DNA from: Cylindrobasidium torrendii FP15055 ss-10
Taxonomy: Eukaryota; Basidiomycota; Agaricomycetes; Agaricales; Physalacriaceae
Length of the DNA stretch: 64,000 bases
Direction: 5' to 3'
Assembly: GCA_000934385.1 (NCBI GenBank)
Contig: KN880549.1
Span: 1-64,000 of the forward strand
Position 1 is the stretch's first letter. Each line of letters begins with the position of its first letter. The translations under genes and the position numbers were made by a program. The notes below the pieces were generated by a model. The model did not search any database. It was not told where the DNA came from and saw only the letters and a list, made by a program, of their open reading frames with translations. This document shows positions 33,395-45,712 of this stretch, one piece after another.

Positions 33395-35096
33395 TTAGCG
33401 CTGCCTAGATCTTTTAGTCTCGGGCCCTGGCATTGCGTTTTCCCTGTCCCGCTTCCGTCCAGACTGACTGTCCTTCAATCCCACCGTATCCGGCACATCC
33501 GTGATAACCAAAGGCGATAGACTGTCAATAAACGTTGTGAAGAGGTCGCTTTCCGTGTATTCCGACGCCTAGGAGTATAGATCAGATTCAAGAATGGTAT
33601 CGGGACCAAAAAGACCGTACCGTGAGAGCAAAACACCTCTCCCAAGGTTGGACATGCTTCGCGCCCAGAAACATCGAATCCCACAACTTTGCCCTCAGAG
33701 AAAGAAGCTTGACAGGCGCGCTCTTCGTACTCGCGGCAGCAACGAGAAACGGAAGGTTTCCGATGCACGAAGAGGGTAAGGACTGGGAGCAAGTGACAAC
33801 GAGTATGATGGGCTTGGAGTCTACGGCGCCTTTCGCTTGCTTGAACAACTGGTTGCAGACTTGCTCCATGTTCCTATACCGGATCCCTGGACACTTTTTG
33901 ATTCCGGTACGCTCTTCACGCCCACGACGAATGGCCGGCAGCATGGCATCGATGTGGGATTTTTCACCCCTTGTCGCATACCTAAAGCGGCTTCAATGAG
34001 CGTCTCTCTTCGCCAGGAAATATAGTTTAGCGTACCAGTGTACGCGGACGTTAGGGTAATTGAGAATGAGTCGGGCGCAGAGGTCTGCAAAGCGAAGCAA
34101 TTCTGGCCTTCGTTTGTCCGTGGCTAGTTTCTCATTCGCCTCCACCGAGGTGATGGGTATGCACGTTCGAAGTTCGCCGGCGCGCGCACTGGAGTCCTCT
34201 TCCTGTTCATCCTGTACGACCGTCAGCCAGTGGAGCCCATGTAAGGACGTCAAAGATGTATACCTCACTGGGTGAGGAAAGCTCCCCCTCATCGACCTCT
34301 CCAGCCGGTGGCGGGTCCATCGGTAGATGCTGTTGAATCTGTCGATGCTAAATCAGTACGAGCAAACCGTGTGAATCGAATGCAGCAACGCACACCCTCA
34401 GCTGGCTGTCTTTTCATCTGACCCTCCGCCTCTTCCCGCAGCCTTTGCGCCATCGATAGCTCATCCTCGCGGGCCTTTTGAGCAATTTCTACCATCCTCT
34501 GTCGTACGCTGAGGGTTAACGCCTCATACTCCGGCTCCTCCTCGTTCTCCGTGCTTCTAGCCAAGATCTGTGCGCCTTTCATGTTTTCGCTGTCCACACC
34601 ATCCGGGACGAGTGCAAACTCCACGACTATGCTGGGGTGAACGGTCTTCATCAGGTCGAACAGCGCGCTCAGGTATCGCAATGCTGGCTCGGCGTTCGAT
34701 GGGATCTGTCGTTCGACTGCTGTCCATCCATGCCTCCGTGCCGCAGGAATCCAGACTCAGGCCCAATCGATGAGAGTGGCACAGTACGAGTGGAAAGTAA
34801 TGGTGCGTTCAAGCGGGCGTGTATCGTCGACCCAGCATTGGTACAAGTAGCACACTGCCTGTTGGACAAACGTGAATTCGGGGTACGGGAAATACTGGAC
34901 GGTTCGACGCACCTTCACCTGAGCAAGCGCTTCGGTGGAGCTTTTGCAGCTCTGGGATAAGTTTCTACGCGGACTTGTGTCATACTGAGTTCTCGGGAGG
35001 AAAGCATTGGACGCACCTGGAATCGTCTTGTCCGTAGTATGCTGCCCACCTATCCGCGTTCACGCTTGAAGCGACGTAAATATCCGTATGAGCCAT
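33395..35096 (-). pseudogene. U5: diverged full-length U family member with one in-frame stop
   Basis: The start at 35096 gives MAHTDIYVASSVNADRWAAY, and intron 1 has a normal GTGCGT donor. Exon 2 is RNLSQSCKSSTEALAQVK. Exon 3 reads AVCYLYQCWVDDTRPLE to ATLIDWA, then TGA at 34757-34759, then VWIPAARRHGW and the full family core (LRYLSALFDLMKT, VEFALVPDGVD, LTLSVRQRM). Later exons (IQQHLPMDPPPAGE, DEQEEDSSARAGELRTCIP, LNYPNVRVHW, the CIGNLPFLVAAASTK block, CFALTV, and ASEYTESDLFTTF to RSRQR) are all open, ending with TAA at 33395-33397. U4 has Arg (CGC) at the stop position, so one or two substitutions would explain the break. It could be a recent pseudogene, a sequencing error or a readthrough case. 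Confidence 0.6.
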
Positions 35097-35553
35097 GTAT
35101 TCCTGAGAATTTTCGTGGCTAAAAGGCCCTACTGAACGTGTCGGGATGGTGGTGAAAGTCAAGCAATGTTCCGACTAAAATGGCCGAAAAGCTAGTGAGC
35201 TTTGCTGTGCCTTGTAGGATGAAATACGTGACTCAGTAGTCGCAATTGGCGCTGAGTCGTTTCAAACATATTTGTCGGTGATCAACCCATTACGCCTCGG
35301 GTTGCCTTGAGGCTTGCACAATGCTCAGAGCATCCAGCTAGCGCGTAGCCTCGTGAGATCGCCAAATAATACCACCGTGACACACACCGGAGATCGGGCA
35401 AATCATCCCGGAAGTGCTGCTGTCCCTTTCCGAGTTACCACCACCATCGGCCACTACCCAATTCTGGAACCCATTCTTTCGGCCAGAATACTGTGTATAC
35501 TGCTATGAACGTCGCACATACGGAGGATTGCATCTCCTACGACGCGGATTTCG

Positions 35554-36621
35554 ATGACACAACCAGTTATGAGCTCTTTGCGAAGCCTCGAATGGTGCGT
35601 CACTCTGAAGCATCTGCTTCGCGTACAAGCCCTCAAATCCATCAAGGTAGCGGACCTCGAGAGTCTCTGTGGCTTCAAGAAAGGAGAGGTAGAAGAGATG
35701 CTCAGCGGAGAGGATAACAAACTGTCAAGTACGTCTACAAAGGCATCGACTGCTATGTGGGGTTGACCTCAACCAGTGCAAATGAGCGCTGCCCAGATGT
35801 ACGGCCGCAGAGCTTTCCTGTTTCGTCCTCCGGATGACGCTCTGGGGTCTTTGCTCAAGCTCTACAAGCGCAACTCCGAGGCACCAAGAAGCAGTGGCCA
35901 CCCACAAACATTGCGACTTGACGAAGAGGTAGCCTCCCCGTGTCACCATCATCCTTGTGGCTGACAGATCGACCTATAGGAACTCTCTAGGCGCATATCA
36001 AGCTTTTCTCTCGAGATGAATCCGGGCGTGCAATCACCACTATTCACCAAACATCCTGTAACTGGTGAAGTCACTATACACGAGTACCCTTACCCTCACC
36101 TCCCCACATTCGAGATGCGTTCAGCACATCCTGTCCTCGTATCACTAAAGTCGTATCGACAACTTCTCTTTTGGAACATAGAAGATTTATCGTCGGACAT
36201 GTTATACAAAGTGGGACGCGTGGTATACCGATGGGTGCCTCCGAACGTGCCACAATCGCCCTCACTTAGAAGACCGCTTGGATCGTCCCGGCCCCGAAGA
36301 GCACCACCATCCTCTTACATCCCACCACCACCCGTGCTGTCCGGGAAACGCAAACGCGAGGCAGCCAACGATCATTCGATGCTTGCCCCATCCAAACGTG
36401 CCAGGCTTGGTACACCCGTATCCCGGCGGCATGTACCTTCAGAGTACGACGCACCAGTCACTCGGTCGAAGACGATGACACAGTCCTCCCCGACGCGCGA
36501 CGAGCCCTCCAGCGCACTGTTCAATTCGTCGCCAGTGGCTGGCCGCACGCGGTATGGGCGTGCAGCGAAAGACAAGGCCGTCGAGGCCATGGAATCGGTC
36601 ATACGCAAGTCTCGCGTGTAA
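35554..36621 (+). CDS. basic nuclear-type protein, function unknown
   Basis: The three-exon model is 35554-35728, 35777-35928 and 35980-36621; the sum of 969 nt is in frame and gives 322 aa. The first methionine follows an in-frame stop at 35506. The N-terminus is helical (MTQPVMSSLRSLEWCVTLKH, DLESLCGFKKGEVEEML), followed by GRRAFLFRPPDDALGSLLKL. The central part (HPVLVSLKSYRQLLFWNIED, VGRVVYRWVPPNV) is compact. The C-terminus is Pro/Ser-rich with basic clusters (GKRKREAAND, PSKRARLG). No domain is recognised. It is divergent from U5. Confidence 0.6.
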
Positions 36622-37319
36622 GCGGCGTGGTGCGCCTCCCCACTCTGCTCTGAGGCGCAGGCACTTTGAACGGACTCATGGGTTATTTATCACTTGATCT
36701 CTACTAACGCTTTGCAATGACCTCTCTCGTATAAGTACGATATTTTATACGGTATGATATTGGATGCTCTCGCTTTGGACTTACATACGTGCATAGTCAC
36801 ACTCATCGGGCATACAGTCAATAGGACGGTATAGCTCGCAGCCGCTTTGCGGACATACATTCGATGGAATCGTTGCTCAATATATCGGTCAAAGGACCGG
36901 CTTTTGGAAAACTGGACACAACGACGGACTCGCGGGTCCCTTTCGAACAATTGGGTACATAATCCCATTCGCAAATGATCCCTTTTAAGTTTCGGTCGTT
37001 GTTGGCTAACGCGCTTAGGCTACAGACTCTCAAGATTCAAATCTAATCTAATATCCTCAGTCCTAGCGCTTGGGAAGTCCGTCACGTGGTGCGCTTTGCT
37101 TCGGCTTCGATGAGTCTAACCAGTCGCCACTGTCCCACACAGAGCAGACTGGGAAGGCATATGAACAATTTTTCTGGATAGATGGAATGATAAGCCAGAC
37201 GGTGTATTAATTATAACCTTGTCCTCTTTCTGGAGCTAAACATGCGAGCAGGTTTGTTTACGACATCGTGATCGGAGTCTTTTCCCACGTCCTATCTTCC
37301 CACCATCATCTAGCGCAAC
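36622..37319. other. intergenic, nothing recognised
   Basis: Only short antisense frames are present. The right part is the promoter side of zinc-finger gene F. Confidence 0.5.
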
Positions 37320-38907
37320 ATGCCACCCTCAGGCCATCATAACAAGGCGTCGCAGCCTCGGAAAACAACATCGTCCGCACCGTGCAAATGCTATCCAGAA
37401 ACTCCCAAGAAACCCAGCGGAAAACCCGCGACGCCATCTGGTCCATGCAGCGCGTCGAAACTCCAAAAGTGCACTGTCCGCGGCTGTGGCTTCTCGTCGA
37501 TGCACGGAGGGCTACGACGACATATGCTGACCCACACCGGTGAGAAGAAACATCGATGCAAGTTCATTGGATGCGGGTTTCGCTCTGCGTATCCGGAGGC
37601 ACTCAAACGGTGTGTTTTCTACTCACTCATTCTCACTCTCAATGATCATGTTAAGCTTTGTCTGCGTCCCTTCCCTACCTACACATCTCCTTCCCACGCT
37701 CACAATCTAGCTCCGCACTCACAATTTTCCCAGCCATATCGTGCGACACAACACGTCCGAACCGCACATCTGCGTGGAACGTTACTGCAAATTCAAGTCG
37801 GCTAGCCTGAGGGACCTTTCTGTTCATCGTCATGAGGTTCACCGGATAGTCAAGAAGGAGGTGGGAAGCCCGAGCCGAATCCTAGCGGCGCATGGACCAG
37901 AACAGTCTACTGCACGGCCTCAGAGCGATGAGACAAGACGTCGACGCGGGAAGGAGGGAGAGCACCGCGGCAGAGAGAAGGACAACACGAACAACGAGCA
38001 TGGTCCCAAACCCAACGGTGTACGGCCTCAAGCAGCAGCGCGGAGCGCAAAGTACGTCTCTCCAACATGTACTGTCTTATTCCCAAAATCTGACGCGTCC
38101 GGTTTCGCGCAGACAGTCAGCAGACACGACTAGACCACTCAAACGGAAGTTTCTTTGTCGGCAGGATGCCAGTGGCCGGACGACGGGCTGTGACCACTGG
38201 GACTGCGCCTTCCGCGCGGGCAAGGAGCAAGAAGTCGCGCAGGGAGCTCGTCTAGGGCGTGCTGAAGAGAGTCCTACTCCTGATCCCACTCAGATAACTA
38301 CTCAGAGCGATGGTAGGCTGAAGAAACGCAAACGAGACGACGCAACTACCGACTCCGACGCCTTTCTGCCCTCCGAGTCGTCTACATCCGATTCTGACGG
38401 CGAGAGCGACGAGCCGAGGCGGAATCGAAAGCGTTTGGAGGCTCCTCCCGCCGGGGAGGACGAGCAAGAGGATATTGAAGAGGACGAGATGGACATGTTG
38501 CGGAATACTCGATACTCCCAGGCTCTCGACACCCTTCCCGAAGTGCGCCTTCCCAGTCCGGTCAAGAGGCTTGCCCCAAGAGAACGGTCTGTCAAGGAAG
38601 AGGAGCTTGAAGATCCTGATGAGCTCGATACGCTGAGTCAAGCGGGTAGCTCGACGAGGAGTGTGGAGGGGTTGCATGAGGCCATGGCGAGGCAAGAAAG
38701 TGCGTTTTCCTTTTCATCTTTTCATTCGTATAGGCTGACAGGTTTGAAGAAATGATGTGCAGGATACATCATGGTGTCAAAAAGCTTCGCACGCAAGGTG
38801 TTAGAGTCGAGGTGGCTTGGGGAGACGCGCAGCCTTTCGTTCGGGAGGAGATGCGCGCGCTTGCCAAGAAATTCCAAGACGCGATTTCAAAGGCTTTCGA
38901 GGAGTAG
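37320..38907 (+). CDS. F: C2H2 zinc-finger protein, three fingers
   Basis: The four-exon model is 37320-37609, 37734-38051, 38113-38691 and 38742-38907; the sum of 1353 nt is in frame and gives 450 aa. Fingers are CTVRGCGFSSMHGGLRRHML, then THTGEKK and CKFIGCGFRSAYPEALKRH across intron 1, then CVERYCKFKSASLRDLSVHR. The THTGEKKH linker is the classical Krueppel-type one. A low-complexity charged middle follows (LKKRKRDD, Asp/Ser-rich, EDIEEDEMDML). The last intron needs a GC donor (AG then GCAAGA) to reach the frame FEEMMCRIHHGVKKL, which ends KKFQDAISKAFEE. With a GT donor the product would stop early. A DNA-binding regulator is likely. It is not closely related to A-E. Confidence 0.75.
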
Positions 38908-39052
38908 AGGGATAGTTGTAAGATAATTGTGAGAGGACAATATACTGGCTAGTATTCTAACTGTTTGTACTACTAGATATCATAATGTAATCAAGCCATA
39001 TGCAACATCAAAATACGACATTGTATATGTACCTAAAATGGATATACCAGAT

Positions 39053-40812
39053 CTACTTCGTCACTGACTGCACCATTGCCAGTGCCGAGCGCAACCTCCC
39101 TGGAACAGTCGGTGTATCCTACATTTGATCAGTCAAACGCTCGTCGACATCCTCAGCCAATTACAAACTCACCAAGATGGCAAAGACCGCATCCTCATGC
39201 ACCTTCCACGCCGAAAGAACATCATCGGGAAACAACACCTTTATCCCTTTCGACAGCCTTACGACTTTGACATTCCCACCACAGCTCATTGACGCCAGAC
39301 GTGGGATAAAATCCAGAAAGCCGCGGTGAAGCTCAGGCGCCTTGTCCCATACAACACATACAGCCAAGACCGCCGGCGCCTGTGCATCGACGTCTACGCT
39401 CAAGCCGGACACCAAACGAGCGGTGACCGCCGTGAGACCTGGGAGGATGTACTTCTGGCGAACGCGACTCGGCTTTGTCTTGCCAGCGACGGTGTCGATG
39501 TCGAAGATTGCCTCGCCGATAGCTTTTTGTACGTCCACTGTAACTGCAGGCCTGTGTGAATCTTAGTTTAGCAGCGCGCAGACGTAACTTGACGGGGTCA
39601 CACATACCATGATACTTTGGGCCCATCCATTATCTGCGGATGCGCACCCTCTAGTTCACGCACAATGGCTTTATACTTGTCGAAGAACGGAGTCATTTTT
39701 GCCCGGTTGTTTGGATTGTCGAACCACACAGAGTTCTGATACTTCGTGTGTGTCTTCCGTATAGCTGAATATGAAGGGTCACTCTTTTGCAGAGTCGTCA
39801 GAAGGGGTCTGGTAGAAACAATGGCAGACTTACGGTGAATTTTGCTGGACGAGATTTCGACGGAGACTGATATGGATGATGCCTCTGTGATTGTACTACT
39901 CGGCGAGGCATGGATCGTGACGAGGAAGGCGAAGGCCCAGTTACAATAGTACTAGCTGCGGGGACTGTTTGTAGCATCGTAGTATTGGTGTCGTACGAAC
40001 TTGTCGATTCCATAGTGCGGCGGAGTAATGCCGGTATTTCTGGCAGAGAAATAGAGACCTTCAAGGATGGAGACAAACTTTCAACTTCGATAGGCATAGG
40101 CGAGTACGGGGGCTGTCGCAAACGATCCTGGCACTCCGCAAGAAGTTTGGTCCCACGCATTGTCTCGTCAGAAGTACTAGCAGAAAAGCCGCGACCAATC
40201 AAGCCCTGCAGGATGTCGGCGCGGACCGAACACTCCCTTTCAGCCCAGACGGTCTGCCAGTAAGATATATCCCCAAAGTTGTGTGTGAGAGCATGAGTGG
40301 CAAGTCTGAGAGCGTCACGAGTTATGGTCGAAGGTAAAAGGTCGAACGTGATTTGTGTGTAAAAAGAAGTGCGTTCTATCATGGCCTCAGCGTAGCGAAG
40401 CCTCATCTCGTAAGCATCGTTGCCAGGCTTGCTGCGTTGTTGATAGGGTAGCATCTTGTCTCGAATAACTACAGAGGGGTGAGAATAGACTGTCTCAATT
40501 ACGTTGCTTGTACTCACGAATAAGGAAATTCAAGCATGACTTGGATGAGGATTTAACGATGACTGCAGGCGCTGGATTCAAGGTCCACAGGTCCTCCATA
40601 ATAGCGATGAATGCCTCGAAAATGAGTCAGCTCATGATCCGCCGTGCCAAAGTCTCGTATACCTCTAGTTCTGCCTCTTCAGCAGTGCTTGCTATCCCGG
40701 AGCAACAGCAAGATACCCCAATGTCGATATAGCTTTCGTCGCCGACATATTTAACTCCGAAACAAAACCGCCCGGTTGCACTTGGGAATGAAGCAATACA
40801 GGCTTGAAGCAT
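39053..40812 (-). CDS. V1: diverged relative of the U family
   Basis: Exon 1 (40663-40812) encodes MLQACIASFPSATGRFCFGV and ends EAELE. Exon 2 (40518-40614) starts AFIAIMEDLW. Exon 3 starts LIRDKMLPYQQRS and has LRYAEAMIERTSFY, FDLLPSTITRDALRLA and VWAERECSVRADILQGL. This tracks the U4 order LRYLSALFDN, VEFWLVPQGI, LTLHVRRKL. A Ser-rich linker follows. The C-terminal part has APAVLAVCVVWDK, FLDFIPRLASM, NVKVVRLSKGIKVLF and VFAILV, then a phase-0 intron and DTPTVPGRLRSALAMVQSV (TAG at 39053-39055). The intron after FAILV is at the place of the U-family intron after CFALTV. Function is unknown. Confidence 0.65.
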
Positions 40813-41227
40813 TGTTGTGGTAGTCAGAGAATAAAGGACACTTGCTGTCGGCGGGGATTTTGGAAACTACTTAAGGACATTCTCACGTGACTTGGTCTTT
40901 GCCTTGATAGCCACTGGCCATGGCGTCGATCATTGATCAAGGCCAACAATAGTCTACAAATAGCATTCGAGACATGCGTCCCACAATAGAGTCAAAACCA
41001 TTCATCACGAGTGTTTGTGCCGCAGACAACTATCGTACACGATGAGTTCAAGTGCGCGCACACCGAATGAGATACCAGATGTATAAAACAGAACACTTTT
41101 TAGCTCGAGTAACGCTATGGTACCAGACAAGAGAACGCTGACAACTACCGAGATCATACACAAGATTGCGGGGAAGCATAACAATAGCAAAGGGAAATGA
41201 TACAAACAAGGGCCTCTAACTGCCTTT
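40813..41227. other. intergenic between V1 and V2
   Basis: No gene, RNA or repeat is recognised; it contains the V1 promoter and the V2 3' flank. Confidence 0.5.
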
Positions 41228-43220
41228 TTATCCCTGCAACTTCGGGATCAAGTCGAGTGCTCGACGGAGACATTCCGGAACTTCGTCCGTATCCTGAAAG
41301 CTAGTGAGCATCAACTATCAGCAAAGTAAATTACCGACTCACCAAAATCGCAAAAACTGAGTCCTCTAAACTATCCCATACATAGCCTGGGGGAACTTTC
41401 CGCACAAGAGCCTTCGCATGCTTCGGGAGGCGCACCACCTTGATCTCACCAACCTCTGCCGCCAGGAGAGGAAGATAGTCCAATAGTGGAAGATTGTATG
41501 TTGTGGTACTCTCCCAGAGCACGTATACCGCCAGTATCGAAGATGGGGTGCCTGAGGAGATATCCTGGAGGAGGGTGCTTGTAACGCCCTCGCGGCCGCG
41601 CAGAATGTATGGTTGATCCCACAACGAGAAGTCCGGTATTCTTCTAGGTTTTTTGTACGATGCTTCTTGGGTGGGTAAGGGGCGACGCTTCTCGCCTACG
41701 ACAGGGCCCGGGCCTCCGTATTCTGCATCGTCAAGAGTCTGGCTAGTAGGCTGAGGCTCCATAGCCGCTTCCTTGAAAGACATGCAGAGTTCGTGTTGTA
41801 CATCAGTCGAGACTTCTGGCCTGCAGGGTAATCTATCAGTATAGACCCACCCTTCCATGGTGAGTGAATGAATATACCAACTAGTCTGGCGAGAGCTCGA
41901 TACTATCCCTGGCCATCCAGTCTCCACTTCGTGGGCAATGGATATCCGAGGGCCCCTTTTGATCTTTCGCTCCTTCAGATATGCGCGCGAGTGAAAACCG
42001 GCTGCCCTTTCCGGAAATAACACCCCTTTTGTTGATTTCCTCGTCATCTAGGGAGGCAGTCAACACCCAAGTACGACGCGCTCCTGATCAATGAGTTCAC
42101 CTTGGTACCCACAGATACTTCATCTGCTTCCTGTGAGCTCAGCGACGGATACACCCGCTCTATCCTGGATGGATGGATGGCGAATGCTTCTCTCGGGACC
42201 GGCACAACGGGAGAGGCTGGTCGTCCCATACACACGGCGTCCTCAGCAGCAAGCGGGATCGATCCCGACTCCTGCGCGGTTTGGACAAGCTCCATCCGCG
42301 ACGGGTGAATGTGTGGGGGCACGCCGTTCGAAGCAGCGGATTCCGACACTGATGGAAGAGTAGATGCAGGGCTACCGTATCCTATGGGCGTGTTCTGCGA
42401 ACCGAGCTCGGTATTATCAAGACCCTCTCCGCCGTGGTCTCGGGCAGCATCAGTCCGTTCTGCGGGCATAGACTGAACGTCTATATCAGCAGGATGCCCA
42501 AGTGCATCGGCGGTTGACGCTCGAAGCTTAGCCAATCGCTCCTGGGATTCTGAGAGCGCCTTGGATGCGCGAATCATTTCGTTCGAAGCCGCAAAAAGGT
42601 GACTGTCCATCAAACCGCGCAAGATGTCCATACGCAGTGTACATTCGGCCTCTGCCCACCGCGCTAATGCTTCCTCAACACTATGTGAGGGCACAATGAG
42701 GGAGACTCGCTCCGCGAGACTCAGTGCGTTGTGGGTAATGCGTGTGGGGACCAACTCGAAAGCGAGGTTGATAGACATGCTCTCCAGCAAGGCATCGGCA
42801 TAACGGAGCATCGTTTCTTCAATTTTTGGGAGCACAGGCCAGCCGTACTTTCTGTAGGAAGGGATCTGGTGGCAGATCACTGTTGACTATCAGCACCTAG
42901 GCTAACGCTAAGCATGCATACATACGGCTGAGCAATTCTGTCGATGAGGTTTGCAGAGTAACCTCTTTACTTCCCCTTGAGGAAACACATTTCATGGACT
43001 CAATAAAGGCCTTGAACATTGTTCTGAGACAGAACAAAAGCTGATAAAATCAAAGTGGTACCTCTAACTCCGCAACTTTCTGGTCCTGCGCCGCGCCTGA
43101 GCAAATCCCACTGCCGCTGGTGTCGTTGAAACAAGGAAGAGAATCAGAGAAAGTAAATCCATAAGTATAGCGCCCATTTCCCCTCCTGCTCGTGCCCAGG
43201 CAGACTTCTAGCGTGGACAT
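41228..43220 (-). CDS. V2: diverged relative of the U family
   Basis: The start is taken at 43220 (MSTLEVCLGTSRRGNGRYTY) because V1 begins at the matching place; an in-frame ATG at 43376 would add 52 residues. Exon 1 ends QKVAELE and exon 2 starts AFIESMKCVSS, as in V1. Exon 3 starts LICHQIPSYRKYGWP and has LRYADALLESMS, FELVPTRITHNALSLA and WAEAECTLRMDILRGL. A Ser/Pro linker exon and a second part follow (RKSTKGVLFPE, IPDFSLWDQPYILRGREG). The C-terminal block SILAVYVLWES, LPLLDYLPLLAAEV, EIKVVRLPKHAKALV, VFAILV leads to a last exon DTDEVPECLRRALDLIPKLQ (TAA at 41228-41230). It is a paralogue of V1 and a distant one of U3-U5. Function is unknown. Confidence 0.65.
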
Positions 43221-44187
43221 GATCGCAGTCAGAAGCAAAGCGCCATTGAAGCCAGCGGCGCAGAGTTGATCACGATGCCGACGGCAAACACGATATCGTG
43301 ACCTTCGTCTCGCGCGTCGCGGTCGCGTCTCGCACAAAGAACAAAGCGCCTTGGGCACTTTTGGGAGGAATGGCATTTCACTAGCTATCGGAGTAATGCC
43401 TGGTGTTCCAACTCAGCCAAGCAGTTCCTCGGTCCGCTTCTCTTCCGTCTTCCATTGTCTTCCCAAAAAGGCAGACAATGAGAGGGTCCACCTTGCTAGA
43501 AAAGGGTAAATCTAATTTTTAATGTACATGGACAATGAGGATGTTGCTCTGCTGGTGGATATCGAATGTAAGTCGAACGTACGTCCGGTTATAAGTACAC
43601 ACAAGCCCTTTTTACCGGAATCAAGATTTCTAGAAGCACCCAACTTTGAAGCACCTTGCCTCTGATTCGTGCATTCACAGTGACATTGCCCCGCCCTGCA
43701 GCGCCGCCGTGCGGACGGATTGTTCCGGTATCAGCCTTGGATGCCCGGCGTCCGCGCGGAGTGGGTTCGCAGTCATCGATCGTTCCATTCCAAGCTCTCA
43801 AAGAAGCTTGGCCTGTGATTCACAGTTCTCAAGTGCGAGGAATGCGACCTGGCTGAGATTGCGGTTGTGGACAAAAGAGAGATAGTTAATTAACGAATAT
43901 CATGATTGTAGCCATTCATTTTGTCGTCGCAATACCGGTTACTTGGGCCCAGGGACGTGGAAACAGAACTTTAAACGGAGCGGTAATGCAATATCCGATC
44001 AAAGGATACGAGCTTCCGGAGCCCAAGCAGCGCCTGCAATTCGAACAAAGCAATAATACCTCGGCGACTAAACGAGCCACGCGGGGATCCTTGACCTAGG
44101 CTTTGCGTCGATTTGCACCCTCTTCCTTCTTTCATCTTACCACCGACGACACGCCCAACACACCGTCATTCGTCGTCGTGTGCCGTC
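43221..44187. other. intergenic
   Basis: No supported gene is seen between V2 (minus) and the bZIP gene (plus). The 43377-44100 part has only short, mutually overlapping frames. Confidence 0.5.
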
Positions 44188-45377
44188 ATGAACCCATATC
44201 CGACACCAGAGCGTCCCGCAGAGCGTACGAGGAATGCAAAAGCGCAGGCGCGATTCCGTGCAAAGAGAAAGGCGTATATTGAGCAGGTAGGTGTGCACAC
44301 CACTGCCTTCTAGACCCTTTCTCACTGTCGTCTAGCTCGAGAATACTGTCGCCAAGCTTCAAATCGCGTATAACATCGGTCATGAAGAAATAGCAATACT
44401 TCCGCCTCCTAGCAGGAGATTCCAACAACTCTCAGAGGAGAACGCGCGCCTTATAAGAGAGAACAGCGAACTACGAGCCGCCCTAGCCGACTACGAACAG
44501 GGTCGCACACCCAGCGTTGTCCCTGCACAACAGACATCAACGGCGAATGCGAGTACCAGCATTATGGGCGGTGGGCCAGAGCGCAAGAAGCGTAGGCTGG
44601 AGGATACAGGGTTGTGCTTATTTACGGTGCGTCTCTGTTGCCAACGTCCATTTCCATTTGACCAACCCCAGCCCGTCGACAGCCAGAGTCTGCCGCTGGT
44701 CGAGCGTCGATAGCTCCGGACTCGGAGCCGTCGCCCGCGTCGCGGTTAATGGGAAATCACTCATATCCATCTGGGTCGTCTGAAAGCCCCAGCTCCTATG
44801 GAACAAGCGGATTCTCCTCATACCAGTACCCCCATACGCCCTCGTCGAGTTCTGGTTCCAACTCGACACCTCCATACTCAGTGAGTACTTCGCGCTATGC
44901 ACACCGTGCGCTGCATTCTGACACGCCGCAGCCCTTTGAGTATACGTTGCCTCCCCATCCGCCGCGCGTCGCGCAGCATGAATATAATCTCGATCCTAAT
45001 CCGGCGTCTGTGCATTGTTCGACGTCACATCCTTTCGGAAGTAATTTCGGGCGTCCTGGTAGCAGCGGTACCGGTATGGGACATCCACCTACGAGCCGCG
45101 CGTCCGCCGTGAAGGTCGAAGAGGACGCGTTGGATTTCCTCCCTGTACGTCTCAATCTCCGTGTGTCCTTAGAAGTGTATGCTGACATCCCTCTCTGAAC
45201 AACCAGCCCATGCAACCGCTGTCTATGATGGGACGTTCCAATCCTCGAAACAGTGCGTTCATGCAGCAGCCATTCATCAGTTCGTCAGGCTACTTGGAAC
45301 CTTCTAATACCAGTCATACATTGTCGGACTGGCATGCCGGATATCCATCCCCCAATCCTCTAAACACGTCGCGTTAG
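44188..45377 (+). CDS. bZIP transcription factor
   Basis: The five-exon model is 44188-44286, 44336-44626, 44683-44880, 44932-45144 and 45207-45377; all introns are phase 0 and the product is 323 aa. The basic region is at the N-terminus (ERTRNAKAQARFRAKRKAYI, residues about 12-31; the NxxAQxRFR pattern). A zipper follows (LENTVAKLQIAYNIG...). A second Leu/Glu-rich helix has LSEENARLIRENSELRAAL. A basic ERKKRRLED stretch precedes long Ser/Pro/Tyr-rich exons typical of activation regions. This fits fungal bZIP factors with an early intron inside the zipper. It should bind DNA as a dimer in the nucleus. The target is unknown. Confidence 0.85.
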
Positions 45378-45712
45378 TCGTTCCCATAATCATGTCGCAG
45401 TCATTCGCTTTTACTCTCCCCATCGAGCTAATTATGTGTACGCCTGCTATCGTCTTTTGCATCCCTTAATCCCTTTGCCATCCTATGAGAAAGCTCACTA
45501 ATTCTCCTCTCGCGCATAGCATTACTTTACCTACAACGGTCATACTATTCCTTCTCTATGAGATTTCACTCGCTTGGACATGGACACATTTATAGCTCAG
45601 CTTTGTACATACATATTATCGTTTATGGTTTTGCTTTTGCTTCTGTACGACTCAACACGAATAATATGTCACTTCATTATTGGTATCTCTCGCAAGGAAG
45701 GTGTCTACCCCC
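45378..45712. other. convergent intergenic region
   Basis: 3' flanks of the bZIP gene (plus) and the first long F-box gene (minus). No other feature is recognised. Confidence 0.5.

Noticed and set aside
36690..37033. Two overlapping minus-strand frames
   Set aside because: No similarity to anything in the window and no coding bias by eye; treated as intergenic.
42160..42180. GGAT-like microsatellite in V2
   Set aside because: Only about three units; too short to report as a repeat.
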